Shown one piece after another: positions 1-12,340 of a stretch of DNA of 64,000 nt. The notes under the pieces were generated by a model. It saw only the letters and a program-made list of their open reading frames with translations. It made no database searches and was not told the origin of the DNA. The stretch covers positions 11,160,428 through 11,224,427 of the forward strand of contig NC_059480.1 in the NCBI RefSeq assembly GCF_018139145.2, in the 5' to 3' direction. The position numbers were made by a program, and so were the translations under genes. How positions within the stretch are numbered: position 1 is the first letter of the stretch; every line of letters begins with the position of its first letter. Source of the DNA: Gymnogyps californianus. Lineage: Eukaryota > Chordata > Aves > Accipitriformes > Cathartidae.

Positions 1-1462
1 TATGGTGCAAATATTAGAGCATCCATATATTAAATTTCACTGGAAACTGAAAGTTAAAGAAATACTATCATGACTGAAGCCAATTTTTTTTTTTAAATAA
101 TTTAAATAGAAAATTTTTATGGCATTTCACAAGCCTGTCTTCTGGGTTCTTTCTAATTGTGTATCTGATAGATAATGGTTTCTGTGAGATGTTCCACACG
201 TTGCTATTTATTCTGCTTATTGATTGGATATTTACGTTGAAGCTTGAAGCCTGGACTGCCTTTTTGAAATTTGGAAATTAAAGCTTTTAAATTTTAAATT
301 AAAACTTTTTTCATTATTAGGTATTTTGGGTATTAGGTATTACAATAACAGCAGTCTTGATGGCCAAATAGTATGTTCACAAAAGTGAGAAGTTTTCCAC
401 TGTTGTTTTCTGCTCGTTGATTTTTGGTTTTACTGTAAAAACGTCTACACGATTACAACAGTGCAGGCCTCACATTGTTAGACATTAAAAGGAGTAATTC
501 TATAAAATGACATGAGTATAATCAAGTTTTTGTTATCATAAACAAATAGAAAATTCAATTGCTCAGGAGATTTGCTTTGCTGTTCGTTTATCATATATAT
601 TAATTTAGCTACCCTTATATATCTTACGCAATGAATAAAAACATTTCAGTCACTTAAACTCATTTAGTTGTTTTTCTAGTCGTCAGTTTATCCATTAGTT
701 AAAGCAGTTTTCTATTAATGATACAGTGATATTAGCATTGTGATGATAACCTAATTTACTAATCCTTTAAAATATATATATATCAGTTAATCTTTTTTAG
801 GATTCGTTGCCTTATAGGCCATTAATTCATAGGAAGCAATAATGGCTAATTGTACCCTCTCTATTCAGCTAAAGCTGAAGAATTTAATGGAACTAGTATT
901 GCCAGTCTTGTGCAGCAAGAATTTTAGGATTAATGAGGATTAGAAATCATATTTCAGTTTGGCTGTCATTTGCCTGTTACTTGGGAACATGCTCACATTA
1001 AGTAGCTGATTAAGTTCCAGTTGATCTTTGGTGGATTTTATAAAAGGTTTAGATTATATGCAGCTTTAAAGATGTACTGTTTACAGTTCATTGAAGTAGG
1101 ATAATAGGAGAGTAACGTGGAAAAACTTGCTGTACGTGCTTTGTACGTAGAAGAATACAAGAAATCTGTCTCTGGCACTGGAAAGTCATCACATTTCACT
1201 GGAAATACATTCACTAAAATATTTTTGAAAGAGAAGGGAGGACTTCTCCGTTTTATTCCTTACTGCCTCTCTGTCTCAAAGATAAAAAAAGGAACTGATG
1301 TAGTACTGGAATCCTAAATGAGCTGTACCACTCCATTTAATTGCTTTAATGGATAAAATGGTGAAGACTTGACACCTTAACTATACCATTTTATAAACTT
1401 ACTTATAATTTATATGCGTATATCAAAATACACACTAAAAATGTAAGTTCTCTTTTTGGTAG
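1..1462 (+). other. DAW1 intron (partial), no exon recognised
   Basis: AT-rich sequence upstream of the first visible DAW1 exon. I searched for the preceding WD repeat (GDRIITGSFDHT-like) and did not find it, so this is taken as the 3' part of an intron. The only open frame (1117-1317) has no family signature. Confidence 0.7.
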
Positions 1463-1565
1463 GATGTTACATACTTTAATAGGTCACCGAGGAGAGATTA
1501 GCAGTGCACAGTTCAACTGGGACTGTTCTCTTATTGTCACTGGATCAATGGACAAGACATGCATG
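1463..1565 (+). CDS. DAW1: DAW1 exon (WD repeat, IGH...DKTCM)
   Basis: The acceptor TTTTGGTAG precedes G1463, which completes a split codon. 34 codons follow ([16 protein letters not shown] ... TGSMDKTCM), then the donor GTAAGA at 1566. This is the strand of one WD40 blade and the start of the next. The last codon is ATG (Met); human DAW1 as I recall it has Lys in TCKLW. It splices in phase 0 to LWNAMTG in the next exon. Confidence 0.93.
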
Positions 1566-4500
1566 GTAAGAAAGTTGAGTATGTACTGAATACTCAGCTA
1601 CTTGATATATAAAAATATATCTTTTGTAAATGGAAAAGCATTATTTTAAACTAGTACATGTAATTCATTAAAGAATTTGCAACTAAATGCAAAACCTATA
1701 ACCTTATTCATTTCAGTGAAGTCCAGTTAAATAACAATATATATTTTAAGGCTCATTTTATCAATACACTGAAAGAAAAAATATATAGGACTTCATTAAA
1801 CTGACTAAACAGTGACTCTTTATTGATTTATATCCAGGTTTCATGTTAATACGTTGTCAGACATCAGAAAGGGCCTATACATGTTGCTTTATGGATCAGC
1901 TAGATATCTATCAAGTAAATTAGTCAAAATAAGCAAAAAATTACCCGTATTTATCTATGCAGCTGTGGAATGCTATGACTGGGACGCATATAGCAACTTT
2001 AACAGGTCACAGTGATGAAATATTGGATGTCTGCTTTGATTATGCTGGCCAGCGTATTGCAACTGCCTCCGCTGATGGTAAGTGAAGTGATTGGGACTGC
2101 TATAAGAATTGCAATAGTAGCATAAAACACCTCTGTCCTTTTCCTTTGGTTTTGCTTTTAATGTAGCTTGATGAAAGAGGAGTATCATGACTCAAAATTA
2201 TAGATCAAGCAATGTTTGTTGCATTATAGAAAGTTTGGCATTAAACTTAAGAAGTTCTCCCCAGTGAAAATTTTCTTATTTTTCACACTTTAATCAACTC
2301 AACATGTCTTTCCCCTTTAACTTCAAACTTGCAGGGAAATATTTCACTCGTGTCTGGAAATGCATTTTAAATGTTTAGATAAGTAACTTCTGAGTGAAGT
2401 TTGATCTGGATGGCTCAAATTTAGGCTTAAATGAAAAAGGTAGTTGGAATTTTAATGGTGGATTTGCTACTAGGCTTTCCAAATGCACAGCAAGAGAATA
2501 CATAATAAAGAGGTAGTGAAAGAAGCAATTTTGTTTTGTTATTGGTACGCAGCAGTTTTGCATGCTTATTATTTTTTTAGGAGTCACAATAAATCGTTTT
2601 TTATATTCACCTGCACAATGTTATATTATAGCGCATAATGACAATACTGTATTATTTTTACATATTTAAGTGTTTTGATTTGCACTTTCAGAAACAGGAT
2701 ACCAGACTGGATGGGAGGCACTATTTGGATCTGATTTGCTGTAGTTGCTAAATTAAGACATAAGACAATGTAAAAAGTTTCCTGAAATGTAATCAATAGC
2801 TTATTAAATATAATTCATAGCTTATTATATAGAATGAATATCTGAAATATAATGAAAGCTTTCTGAATATATTGTACATGCATTCTGAAATTATAGATTT
2901 CAGTAGTCCATGTTCTATGTGGACATTTTGCATTCACATTTTAGAAGTTTTCCAGCAGAAACCATTAAGAAGTCAACCTTTTCCAACCAGATTACAGATC
3001 CTTTTTGACATACTTTATCCTTGGGGGAAACTATGTTACGATTGTCTTCTATTTCTTTTGAAATCAAACCTGAGGATGAGGTCCTTCTGACCTTATTAAA
3101 ATGTTCTTACTGAAATGCATGCTTAAGCATAACAATCACAAATGGCTCCTCATCTACTACAACAGGATCAGCAAGAGTCTATAATGCAGAAACAAAAAAG
3201 TGTATTGCAAAGCTAGAAGGGCATGGAGGTGAAATTTCAAAGGTAAGCTGTTTGTGGTTTGCACCTTTTCTTATTTGATTACGTGTGACATCCAATCCAC
3301 CAGTTATTCCATGACACAGGAATACTGTTAAAGAATGTGGTGGTAAAATCATTAATATTAAACATTGAGAGGTCTGGCTAAGAAGTTATCTTTACTAAAA
3401 GAACATTCCTTTCCACTAAGAGCTATCAGTCAATGATTGTTTCCAACTCCCCACTTCTGACCTAAGATAATACTGGGTCTGCTACTCCTATATGCTCCAC
3501 CAAAAGCCATCTCTCTATATTGTCATGTTATTTACTATTGGATTCCTTAGAACTGTGGCAGTTAGCAAGCTACTTAAGAAGTCCATCCATCCCAGGGATG
3601 GATACCTGGCTTTGTTAACATTGAAAGGATTGTTTTTCCTTACCTCCTTCCTTTTTCTGAAACAGTATATAGGTTGGGTCTCCGCAATCGCTTGGCAGAG
3701 AACAGGGGAGCAGAGAGGGAGATGCCGTCCGAATGTTCTCTCACTATGACCATAGTTAATAGAGCTTCTGTCTGACCTGTCCTAAATGGTCCTTGTGTTA
3801 TTACACCCTTGGAGTCCCCAGATTCTCTGACAGAATAAGCACATATTTTTTAGTCTCTTGATGACATCTTAAGGCTATTGCCTCTGAGGCTTTTACCATC
3901 ACCCTTATTCCTTGCTTCTACCAGATCTGCTCCTCTTTACTCTTTTTCATTTCTCTGCACACCCGATTTATGGAACGGAACAGAAAAAACATATTTCTGT
4001 GGCAAAATATACGGACAGTCTTACTTTCAAAAGTGCATAAGGGACTTGGAAGTATAAAGCCTATTTCAAAAATCACTTGGTCACGAGGAGTGCTCATGTA
4101 CTTTCCTGGAAGTCTTGTCTGGCTCAATTCTGAATGCCAAAGTTCCATTCCAAATACATTTAGTTACTTCCAAAATTGTACATATTTTTCAAACTCTGTT
4201 ATTTAATGCTTGCAACTTTTCATAATGCTTACAACTTTTCATTATTCTTTCAAATGGATAGTTTTCACTAGCTTCCAGGCTAGTCTGCTAAGTCTGTGCT
4301 GCTTTTGTCTGATGTATTTTGTAATTGAAATATTAATATTTTGAAACTAGGATGGTTCTTAGTGAAAAAACTCATGTGCTTTCATTGTATTGATTTGGCT
4401 ATTATAATCACTCCGCTGAGAGAATATTAAGTTCAGAAGGGCTAGTCTTTCCTCAATACAGTCACTGCAATATTTCACACTCAGTGTAGATGCACTGAGG

Positions 4501-6117
4501 AATGCAGTCTGAATACATGCTGACATGTGGGTGGGTTAGGGACAGTTTCCATCAGGGTCCTTAGGATGATTTCACCTTAGGGTGATTTCTTTGCTGGAAG
4601 TGAGAATATGCTCATCCGGGAGCATGTTGAAAAGTCAATCTATTTCTGCAGATGTTCTGTGTAGCTGTGATCACTTGGGAAGGTTATTACTTGGAAATCG
4701 GATTTCTGGGGAACAGGCATTTTGCCTTCAGTAATTAAGCAATTTTGTATTATATAATAAACCTGGTATTGTCCGGTTAGTGCTATAAAAATATATCTGA
4801 TTATCTGGAAATGCATGCAATTTTGGCAATGAATGTTTAACAAATATGAAGACGTACTACAAAATGAGTTGCCTTCAGTGGAAGTTTTAATATTACAGAG
4901 ATGTATGTTATTTAATGTAGAACTCTATAAAATATGTATAAATTTTACATTGGAATAATGATAACATTTAAATAAAGTTGTTACAGCTGTAGAGCAATTG
5001 TGATTTTGGGCGATAATATTCTGAAGTCTTGATCCTATAGTAAGGTCATTGTATATAGACCTTTGTACATACACAAAGTTTCCAGCCACAGAAGTTTTCC
5101 AGGGTGACTCTAGTGCAATACTATCCTTAATTTTAGCTGAAAAGCTGAATGCAAGAGTTGCTGGTTTCTGTTTTCATCTTTTAATCATTAGATATGCTTC
5201 CTTTTCTTGGCATATTGACTTGCTAAGTAACATAACTTTTTTCTATATTTTGTTAAAGGTATGTTTCAACCCTAAAGGCAATCGTATACTAACAGCCAGC
5301 TCGGATAAAACAGCTCGACTCTGGGATGCTGCTACTGGACACTGCCTTCAGATATTAGAGGGTCATACTGATGAGATATTCTCCTGCGCTTTCAATTACA
5401 AAGGCAATATAATCATTACAGGTAACTAATATATTCCAATTTTTTTTTCTTTTTTTGAGAGACATTTGAAATCTTGTTATGGTAAAAAAAATAAGAGTCT
5501 GAAAAGTTTCCTGGGGCCATATCCCAAATGCAGGTACCAGCAGTGACTTAAAATATAGTCAAGAAAAGCTAGGAACTCACTTTTGAACTGAGGTTTAAGT
5601 GAATATGGCCATGAACAAATTTGTATAGAGGCATGGGCATACCCTATCAACTCTCCTGCGGGCGTATACTAGCACCAGACCAGTGACTAAGCCATTTTCT
5701 CACAAAGCATTGCAGTGAGGGAGGTCTGGATGAGCAAAAGGCAAAGCTTTTGAAATGGGAGCACACCTTTTCTGTATTTGGCACTGAACTCTGTTCAGGT
5801 TTCCTTCATTTCAGACAAAAAGTTGTGGGAGTGGGAAAAGATGTGGACAGAGCATTTGTGATTGCTTCGATCTTTTGACTGAACTACCAAAATATGGGAT
5901 GCAGGATGATCTCAGCTAAAAATATTGCTGTAGGTCCTGCTGTCTCTTGCTAGTCATGGACAGAAAAATATTTCTTTGGCTCCTTGGCATTCTGGGTAGA
6001 TTGTTGACGTAGTTGTTAACAAAAATGGATAAATTATGTGATACAGCTAAATGATTCCTTCACAATGTGTGTTTATTACTAGGGAGCAAGGATAACACCT
6101 GTAGAATATGGCACTGA
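1463..6117 (+). CDS. DAW1: DAW1 3' part: dynein assembly factor with WD40 repeats 1 (5 exons, C-terminal about 163 residues)
   Basis: Five exons (1463-1565, 1963-2077, 3166-3242, 5259-5421, 6083-6117) join in frame through GT-AG introns. They encode the C-terminal WD40 repeats of DAW1 (WDR69; ODA16 in Chlamydomonas), an adaptor that carries outer-arm axonemal dynein into cilia and is needed for motile cilia. What is seen: successive repeats with GH...D...W/F signatures, such as [46 protein letters not shown] and [16 protein letters not shown], ending NTCRIWH-stop. The match to human DAW1 as I recall it (415 residues) is nearly continuous from about residue 253 to the end. The upstream exons are outside the window; none was found in 1-1462. 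The reading frame is intact. Identification is confident; the function is taken from the family. Confidence 0.95.
1566..1962 (+). other. DAW1 intron
   Basis: A 397-bp AT-rich intron bounded by GTAAGA and TATGCAG. Nothing else is seen in it. Confidence 0.85.
1963..2077 (+). CDS. DAW1: DAW1 exon (WD repeat, [14 protein letters not shown])
   Basis: It starts after TGCAG with CTG TGG (LW), which closes the preceding blade. It continues [20 protein letters not shown] and ends ATASADG, with G2077 as the first base of a split Gly codon before the donor GTAAGT. Length is 115 bp, phase 0 to 1. Confidence 0.94.
2078..3165 (+). other. DAW1 intron
   Basis: An AT-rich intron between GTAAGT and CAACAG. 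No recognisable repeat or gene. Confidence 0.85.
3166..3242 (+). CDS. DAW1: DAW1 exon (short, EGHGGEISK)
   Basis: A 77-bp exon. GA completes the Gly codon from 2077, then 25 codons read [20 protein letters not shown] and GEISK, ending AAG before the donor GTAAGC at 3243. It aligns with human [20 protein letters not shown] as I recall it. It is too short to show as an open frame on its own. Confidence 0.93.
3243..5258 (+). other. DAW1 intron
   Basis: A 2.0-kb intron. Open frames inside it (for example 3492-3749 and 3970-4206) show no domain and no splice-consistent role. Nothing else is supported. Confidence 0.8.
5259..5421 (+). CDS. DAW1: DAW1 exon (last two WD blades)
   Basis: The acceptor TTAAAG precedes GTA TGT TTC. 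The 163-bp exon encodes [20 protein letters not shown], then [20 protein letters not shown] and [14 protein letters not shown], ending with G5421 (a split Gly codon) before GTAACT. The open frame visible upstream from 5049 is intronic read-through; the exon itself starts at 5259 by splice site and homology. Confidence 0.95.
5422..6082 (+). other. DAW1 last intron
   Basis: A 661-bp intron between GTAACT and TTACTAG. No repeat recognised. Confidence 0.85.
6083..6117 (+). CDS. DAW1: DAW1 terminal coding exon ([14 protein letters not shown])
   Basis: GG completes the Gly codon. AGC AAG GAT AAC ACC TGT AGA ATA TGG CAC TGA follows, the conserved WD C-terminus; the human protein ends NTCRIWR as I recall it. 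The stop is 6115-6117. The coding part is only 35 bp, so it is visible only through homology and splice phase. Confidence 0.94.
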
Positions 6118-6173
6118 CTGAAGAGAAGGAAAGATCCAGTTTGGTATATGCCTACTTTGTGAGTTTCATAGTC

Positions 6174-6179
6174 AATAAA
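6174..6179 (+). other. Candidate DAW1 poly(A) signal
   Basis: AATAAA lies 57 bp after the DAW1 stop. A second AATAAA at 6777-6782, beyond the CR1, would give a longer 3'UTR. The sequence alone cannot say which is used. Confidence 0.5.
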
Positions 6180-6293
6180 CTCAGTCTTTCAGATCTGTTT
6201 TCTTTTACCCTCTTTGTTTGCCTTTAGCTTTGCTGAAGTAGAAAAGTTACCTAGATTTTGATAGGTTTGACTTCGCTGATGTCTGGTAGATAT

Positions 6294-6600
6294 GGAATCA
6301 CAGAATAGTAGAAGTTGGAAGGGACCTCTGGAGATCATCTAGTACAACACCCCTGCTCAAAGCACTGTTAACCAAGCAGGCTGCCCAGGACTGACGTGGT
6401 TTTTGAATATCTCCAAGGACAGAGACTCCACGGTTTCTCTGGGCAACCTGCTTAGTGTTTGACCACTCTCACAGTAAAAAAAGTTGGGTTTTTTTTCCTT
6501 ATGTTTAAATGGAATGTTTTCTTGTATTTCAATTTGTGCATGTTGGCTCTTCCCTGGGTACCACCGAGAAGAGTCTGGCTCTGTTATCTCAGTCACCTGA
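6294..6600 (-). mobile_element. CR1 LINE 3' fragment (avian)
   Basis: The plus strand carries the reverse complement of the CR1 3' tail. It reads GGAATCACAGAATAGTAGAA, then a GTTGGAAGGGACCTCT-type block, then CATCTAG, a CTCCAAGGACAGAGACTCCA block, a TTCTCTGGGCAACCTG block and a TTTGACCACTCTCACAGTAA block. This order is diagnostic for avian CR1. The element is 5'-truncated, as most CR1 copies are, carries no ORF, and lies just past the first DAW1 poly(A) signal, so it could be part of a long DAW1 3'UTR. The right boundary is approximate. Confidence 0.9.
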
Positions 6601-8149
6601 GAGAAATCATGATTAGTGTGAACGAATCCAGTAGGATGGTCCCATTTCTTTGTGTGTCATTTCTAACTTGAAACCCTTTTAATAAAAAAAATACAGCATT
6701 ATAATACTCTCAGGTGTGAAAGGGGTGTTGTTATGCACTTACTCTGAGTACTTTTGTATTATTTTTTTTGTTGTGTAATAAAGTATTGAGTTAAAATGCC
6801 AGTTTCGCTACTTGTGATACAATGTCCCACTTGGTATTTCTGGAGAAAACCAGCAACCATTTTTGAACTGCATTGCTACTAACTATTGCATGCATGCTGT
6901 AGTTAAACTCCCACTCATGCCCCTTTCATACTTGCCCACATCTTTCCATTCATTCCATTCCTTTCTGCTCAGCCCTCATTCTCCCATTTTCACCTGAGGT
7001 AAAAAAAATAATATGGGTGGTGACTCCAACTCTGAATCCTGGCCCAAAGATTATGGCCAGCATGAAGAAACTGTACACACCAAAGATTTGGAGCAAGGAT
7101 CATGACATAAACTGAGAAGTGGATGAGGAACTCCCACAAGTTTTTTACCACCGTACAATGAGCTCTCGCCCAGGCTTACTTCTCGCCAGCAATTGCCCAC
7201 AGATTTCACCTGTGCAGAGCTCGCCCCACTTCCTAGCAGGGCACCTGGAACTGCAGTTGCTCTTTGCAGGGGAGTAGCGAAGGAGTAGAGTCGACTGGTC
7301 TCTTCCAGCAGCCTTGGAAGAAGGATGAAGAGGCAAAGAGTAGGATCGAACAAAGTATGTGTGTTGACTGAGAGAATAAAAGGAAGAAAGGAAGTGTGCA
7401 GCAGAGAATGAACTTGAAGGTATTTTGTTTATATTGTATATCTCTGGGTGGTTATGGACTTGACTTCTAAATGTTGTTAAATTTAATAGGAAGTTACTAA
7501 TGCTGATGTGTTCTGACTCTCTCTGAGTGCTTGCCAGCATCCTTATGTGTAAATGAAGAAACAAAAGTGCCTGTCATCACTTGGCAAATAGCCTGGTTGT
7601 TTCAAGTAGAGTCGTGTTGTGGGAGAACTAAGCAGTGTGCTGCAGATCGTTTAAAATTAAGCCTTTACCAGCAGGCAAAGTGGCTGCTATTAATGTTACT
7701 GTAATGCTTGTGGTGTTTCCTGTTGTCTTGTGCGAAGACTTACGATGTCAAAAGTGTATCTCCATAATCCGGAAGTGAAAGGGGCAAGAAGGGCAACGCA
7801 GTTCTGTGTTGCTTCAGAATTGCCCGATGTCCCTAGATCAGTTTGCACCTGTACTTACACATGTGACATGGGGGAATTTCTGGCTGACAAAAATGGAGGA
7901 AAATTAGTGTAATGAAATGTGTACAAATACTCCTACATAGTTAAAAACTGATATTTGACTTGCTGCGTAACCATCACAAAGTAAAAAAATTCTTTGGACT
8001 GCGATTAGGAAGTAACTTAATCTTTCAGGTTGGGTTATTTTCTGTTGCCGTTTCCTTTATGATTTTTCTCCTATACTATGCTAATGATTCAGTGAATCAA
8101 ACATCTGTAGTAGCTTTTGGCTTCAAGCTCTTGTCCTATTTTTATGCAA

Positions 8150-8290
8150 AATTGTGAGCTGCGGTTTCATAGACTAAGCATTGGACTGGGAGGCCATCTG
8201 GGCTCTATTTCTGACTCTCCCTAGATTCACTGAGTGAGTAGAATTGCTTTTCAGGCTAAGTTATCCAGGTTTCCTGCTCAAGTGTGAAAT
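8150..8290 (+). repeat. Degenerate MIR/CORE-type SINE remnant (possible)
   Basis: The segment CATTGGACTGGGAGGCCATC and the following TGGGCTCTATTTCTGACTCT resemble the tRNA-derived head of ancient amniote SINEs (ACTGGACTGGGAGNC...CTGGGTTC...CCTGGCTCTGCC). It is heavily diverged and the boundaries are guesses. Confidence 0.35.
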
Positions 8291-10129
8291 ACTTTCACAT
8301 CTGGTGTGAGTCACAGCACTGCTGAAAAGTGTGCTGACTTGGTGCCTCATAAGAACTTCAGTAGTACTCTAGATACCATCATATGAATGTTTTGATATTA
8401 GGCGCTCTGCACCTTGGTTAACCCATATGTAGATTTAATAAATTATAGAGATATACATTAGGAGTGCATCGTATAGATGTATCATCCTGAAACCATTCTG
8501 TGTCTCTGGTAGCAGCTTGATCCCTTTCTCTAATTCCACTTCAGTCCCTGCAACCAAAATAGCGTATGTGTGTGCTCTAACTCTATTGTCTGGTGCCTTT
8601 TTAATCGTATAAAAACATTTGGCTTCTACATACCTCACACTCTCCAAGCTGCTACTTTGATCACTGGGTGGTTGGAGTGGGACGTGGCTTTCAACATTAT
8701 CCTGAAATGCTGGCAAACTTGGTTCACTGTGACCTTACTGAAAAGGATTGCCTCAGGAGACTCCTGAAGTGTGCTTTAGTAAGGACTGTCACTGTGGAAA
8801 TCATACTTGCTGTATTGTTTCTGTCCTTTAGACCTCTGAATCCTCCCAGTATATACCTCTGTAAATATACAAGTTTGTTTTTCTGCGAAAGAAGCCCTTA
8901 GCTTGTATCACGTAACTTCCCCAGGACAGAACATACGTTTTACAAGACAAGGATGAGGATTTCCATGTAAGCATATGATATGTATTTGGACTCTTGACAT
9001 ATGCTTTTTGTATCTCTTGAGATTCAAATTCTTTTCTGAATAGGTGAGGATAGTAATACTCATACCCACTCATGTTTTACAAGTGGTATTTTGTGAGAAT
9101 TTCTTTTTTGGCTCCTTCCGTGCGATCACTTGCATTTCCTGGGTAGTTAGTGAAAGGATATGAAATATATCCTGCTTGGTTATATTTTCCAATTTGCTGC
9201 ACTTTACTGTCTAATCTTCAGCTGAAGCTGGGAGGAAGGCACAGTATCCATCAGCCAGGCCTGTCTTCACTGCAAATTGTTTTAATTAGTTTGATAGTCC
9301 AGCTGTCTAATTTAACTGTCTGTCCTGCTAAATGCTGTACAGCTGCAAGGTGCTTTCTGAGGGCCTGTTCCTCATGATGACCAGCTTTAGAGTGGGTTTG
9401 AAAAATTGAAGGAGTGGCATTATGAGTTTGCTCATACCTAGCGAAAGCTTAGGAATGGCTCTGCCTTGAATTAAAATTCTTAAATTGGCTAGTACGGATG
9501 TGCTTTCCTTCTCAGCTGGAATTTGTTTTATTTATTAAGTAGCTCATGTGGGCTCTTTATTTCAATGGAGTGGTGGGTTTTTTTCCCCTGACATTTTGAA
9601 AGTCAGAGTGCAGGATTCATGGTGGCATTCCTATGCTCGTCTGTCATGCAGCTCTGCATGAAACTGGACAAGAGAAACAGTAAAATTGGCCTCCAGAAAA
9701 GATACCTGCTGAATTTAATAGGATAACTGTAAACAGGTGACAATTTTTATCACAGACCACAATAAAATGGTTAATTTACTTGAAGACACTATGAAAATCT
9801 TCAGTTATGACAAAATTGAGGTAGATTATAGTTTTTCAGCTTCTAATGATCCCAACCTTAAAAGCACCCTAACCAAAACCAAACTAAACCCAAAGTTTTT
9901 AAATACCCATTTTTCAATAGGTACTTCTCCTGTGTTTGAATTAATGTATCTACAGGCCAAATTCTGCTCTTCATTAGGTGGGTGGTAGAGTGAGGTGAGC
10001 AGGGCAGCCCTGGCTGGGACCAGCGCTGCAGCAGGTGCTGAGGCAAACATGTCTGCTGCTGCGCCCGTGGGTGGCCTCTGATGGCCAGGGCATCTCCTGA
10101 GGCTTATAGAGTTTGTCTTACTTAGTAAA

Positions 10130-10310
10130 TTGTGGTGCATTTCTTTCAAGTACTTATCCAGCTCCCACTTGAACCTATGTAAACGTTTTGCATCCTCTCA
10201 TTTGATAGCGCGTCACCTCTTTTTGTTTGCTTCGAATCTGGCTCGTATGAGTTTCATTTGTTGGGTCCTACTTTGTATTGGGAAAGATAGTGAGCAGCCA
10301 CCCTCTCCGC
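10130..10310 (-). mobile_element. Old CR1 LINE fragment
   Basis: The plus strand reads CTCCCACTTGAACCTATGTA, then CTCTTTTTGTTTGCTTCGAA, then ATGAGTTTCATTTGTTGGGT. This matches, at low identity, the reverse complement of old amniote CR1 copies (CTTTTGAACC..., CTTCCTTTTGTTTGTTCTGAA, TTTCATTTGGTGACCC). It is far more diverged than the copy at 6294 and is a likely pre-neoavian insertion. Confidence 0.55.
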
Positions 10311-12164
10311 ACCCTCGTGATATGATATTAACAACCTGCATCATGCCCATGCATACAGAGAGCTGAACTGCATATAATTTACTCTGAGATTTTTACTTAA
10401 AATTGTATGTAGTATGAAGTTCTCATTTATGTGTATTTAATGTTGACTTCAATTTTTTTTCAGCCTTTTAAAATGGTGGACAACTGCTGTTCTGATTTAC
10501 TCAGCTAAGTGTTGGTTTCCTTTTCTGTTTAGCAGTAGAAATACCTTTACACCTAGGCAGCAGGGCAGTAAATATCTGTGCAAACTTAAACAAGCAGAAG
10601 AAACTCCTGAACTTCTCTCCCCCCACGCCCCTGCCCACTTTTGCAGGTACTGAAAGCAGCTAGAGTGAGCACTAACAGAGAATTTGGTATGTTGGAGTTA
10701 TTCTGGGGTTAATTCTCAGCAATGGACATGTAATTTCTCTTTATTTTACTGTGATACTAAGAATGTTATGATTAGCCTTGTATCACTTGAATGAATTGTG
10801 GCACCTGAGTAAAGCCGCAGCTTTGCTACTGAGGTAAGACCTGGAGCTTGCTCTGACTTGTTTTGGTCAGGGCCATGGGTCAGTTTTTTCATTCAGAAGC
10901 AGAGCTTTGGGAAGCTACAGGGATGGCAGGCAAATATTATTTAATAGGTCAAAAAACTCATAGCACATTCATGAACTTTTTAGGAAGGCAAAGAGGACAC
11001 ACGTTATAACATAAATTTATTTCTGAATAAATTGTAACATTAAGAACTACTGTACAGAGAAACTGCATCACACTGTTACAACTCTGTCATGATATTTGTG
11101 CTTTGTAGGATAAGTAAACATTTATTCTATCACAGCAAAAAATTGTATACTGACAACTAACTGTATTTGGTTTAAAAATAAATACACTTTCCCATTTATT
11201 AACTCAAACAAAGCACTTAGTCTACAATACTTGGTGCTTTTTATTAACTTTCAGCCTCAGAAATGCTGAGCATTCAGAGTTGCCACTCACGTTAGTGGGA
11301 GTTACAGATGTTCAGCAATTCTTAGGAGCAGGCCCAGTGACTGCACAGTTACGTTCAGTGTATGCAATAAATTGACCTTTATCTTGACAGTAAAGCGACC
11401 GTCACTGTTTGTATATACTGCAGAGTAGATGTAGAATGACTCATGTTGTTTAATGTTCCATGTTAGATTTTGATTCACTAACAATTTGTATTTCGTAACG
11501 AATGAGTGATGCAATCATGCAAGTTTAGGAATGGTTTTAAAGATGAAGTTGAGAATATGGCTCTTTTTCATAAATTATTTAAAACTACTTCAAAATTTTC
11601 AAAAATATTTAGTGCAAAAGGATAGGTTTTTTTCAAGAAATATTACAGAAGCATATACTGTTATATGGAAAATAAAACATCTCTTAAATATTTTATTGGG
11701 AAAAGCAGACAGGTTTTCTATTATGCTATTTGGGTAGGGAGAGATGAAAGATAAATATTTTCAAAGAAACAAATCGCAGAAGAGCTGTGATATGATAAGT
11801 TATATTTACCTTTAAATTCAAAACCAATCTCTTTGGCAGAGTCAAGAGAATGTATCATTAAGTGCATGATACTAACAGATCATCTCAACAAGACGATACC
11901 ATAGTATATCTTATCAAACAGTTATAGAAATGTTGTAGTAATGTGAGCTATCACATATAGTGCAAACACTTATATCCAAAATGAACAAGTATGTCTGCTG
12001 AAATTTTAACAATCATTTTGCTTTCTTGTAAGTTACAAAAATTAACATTAAGATTTTTATGAGATGGTACTCTTTTCAGATATGCATTTCTTCACCTTAT
12101 TAACAATTTATTTGATTAAACTAAAAATAGTATTTTTTTCACTGCTTTTAACTGATATGTAGCA

Positions 12165-12340
12165 TGTTACATAGTGCTTTAAATAGAAGCACTTTATGTA
12201 ACGATTGTACTATCATTACTCCCTCTTACCAGGTAGGGACACTGAGGCACAGAGGTGAAATGACTCGCCCAAGGTCACGCAGCAGGTCTGTGGTGCGACA
12301 GGGCCTAGAAACCTGCTGCCCCGACTTGCAGAGCTGTGTT
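12165..12340 (+). repeat. MIR-like ancient SINE
   Basis: The core GGGACACTGAGGCACAGAGG, followed by TGAAATGACTCGCCCAAGGT and CACGCAGCAGGT, closely fits the MIR core (GGAAACTGAGGCACAGAGAGGTTAAGTNACTTGCCCAAGGTCACACAGC). It lies 0.7-0.9 kb past the SPHKAP stop, antisense to the gene and possibly inside its 3'UTR. Boundaries are approximate. Confidence 0.7.

Noticed and set aside
1117..1317. 66-codon open frame before the first visible DAW1 exon
   Set aside because: Does not resemble the expected preceding WD repeat and lacks a phase-compatible donor.
5049..5429. 126-codon open frame starting in a DAW1 intron
   Set aside because: Only 5259-5421 is exonic; the upstream part has no WD repeat and a clear acceptor precedes GTA TGT TTC.
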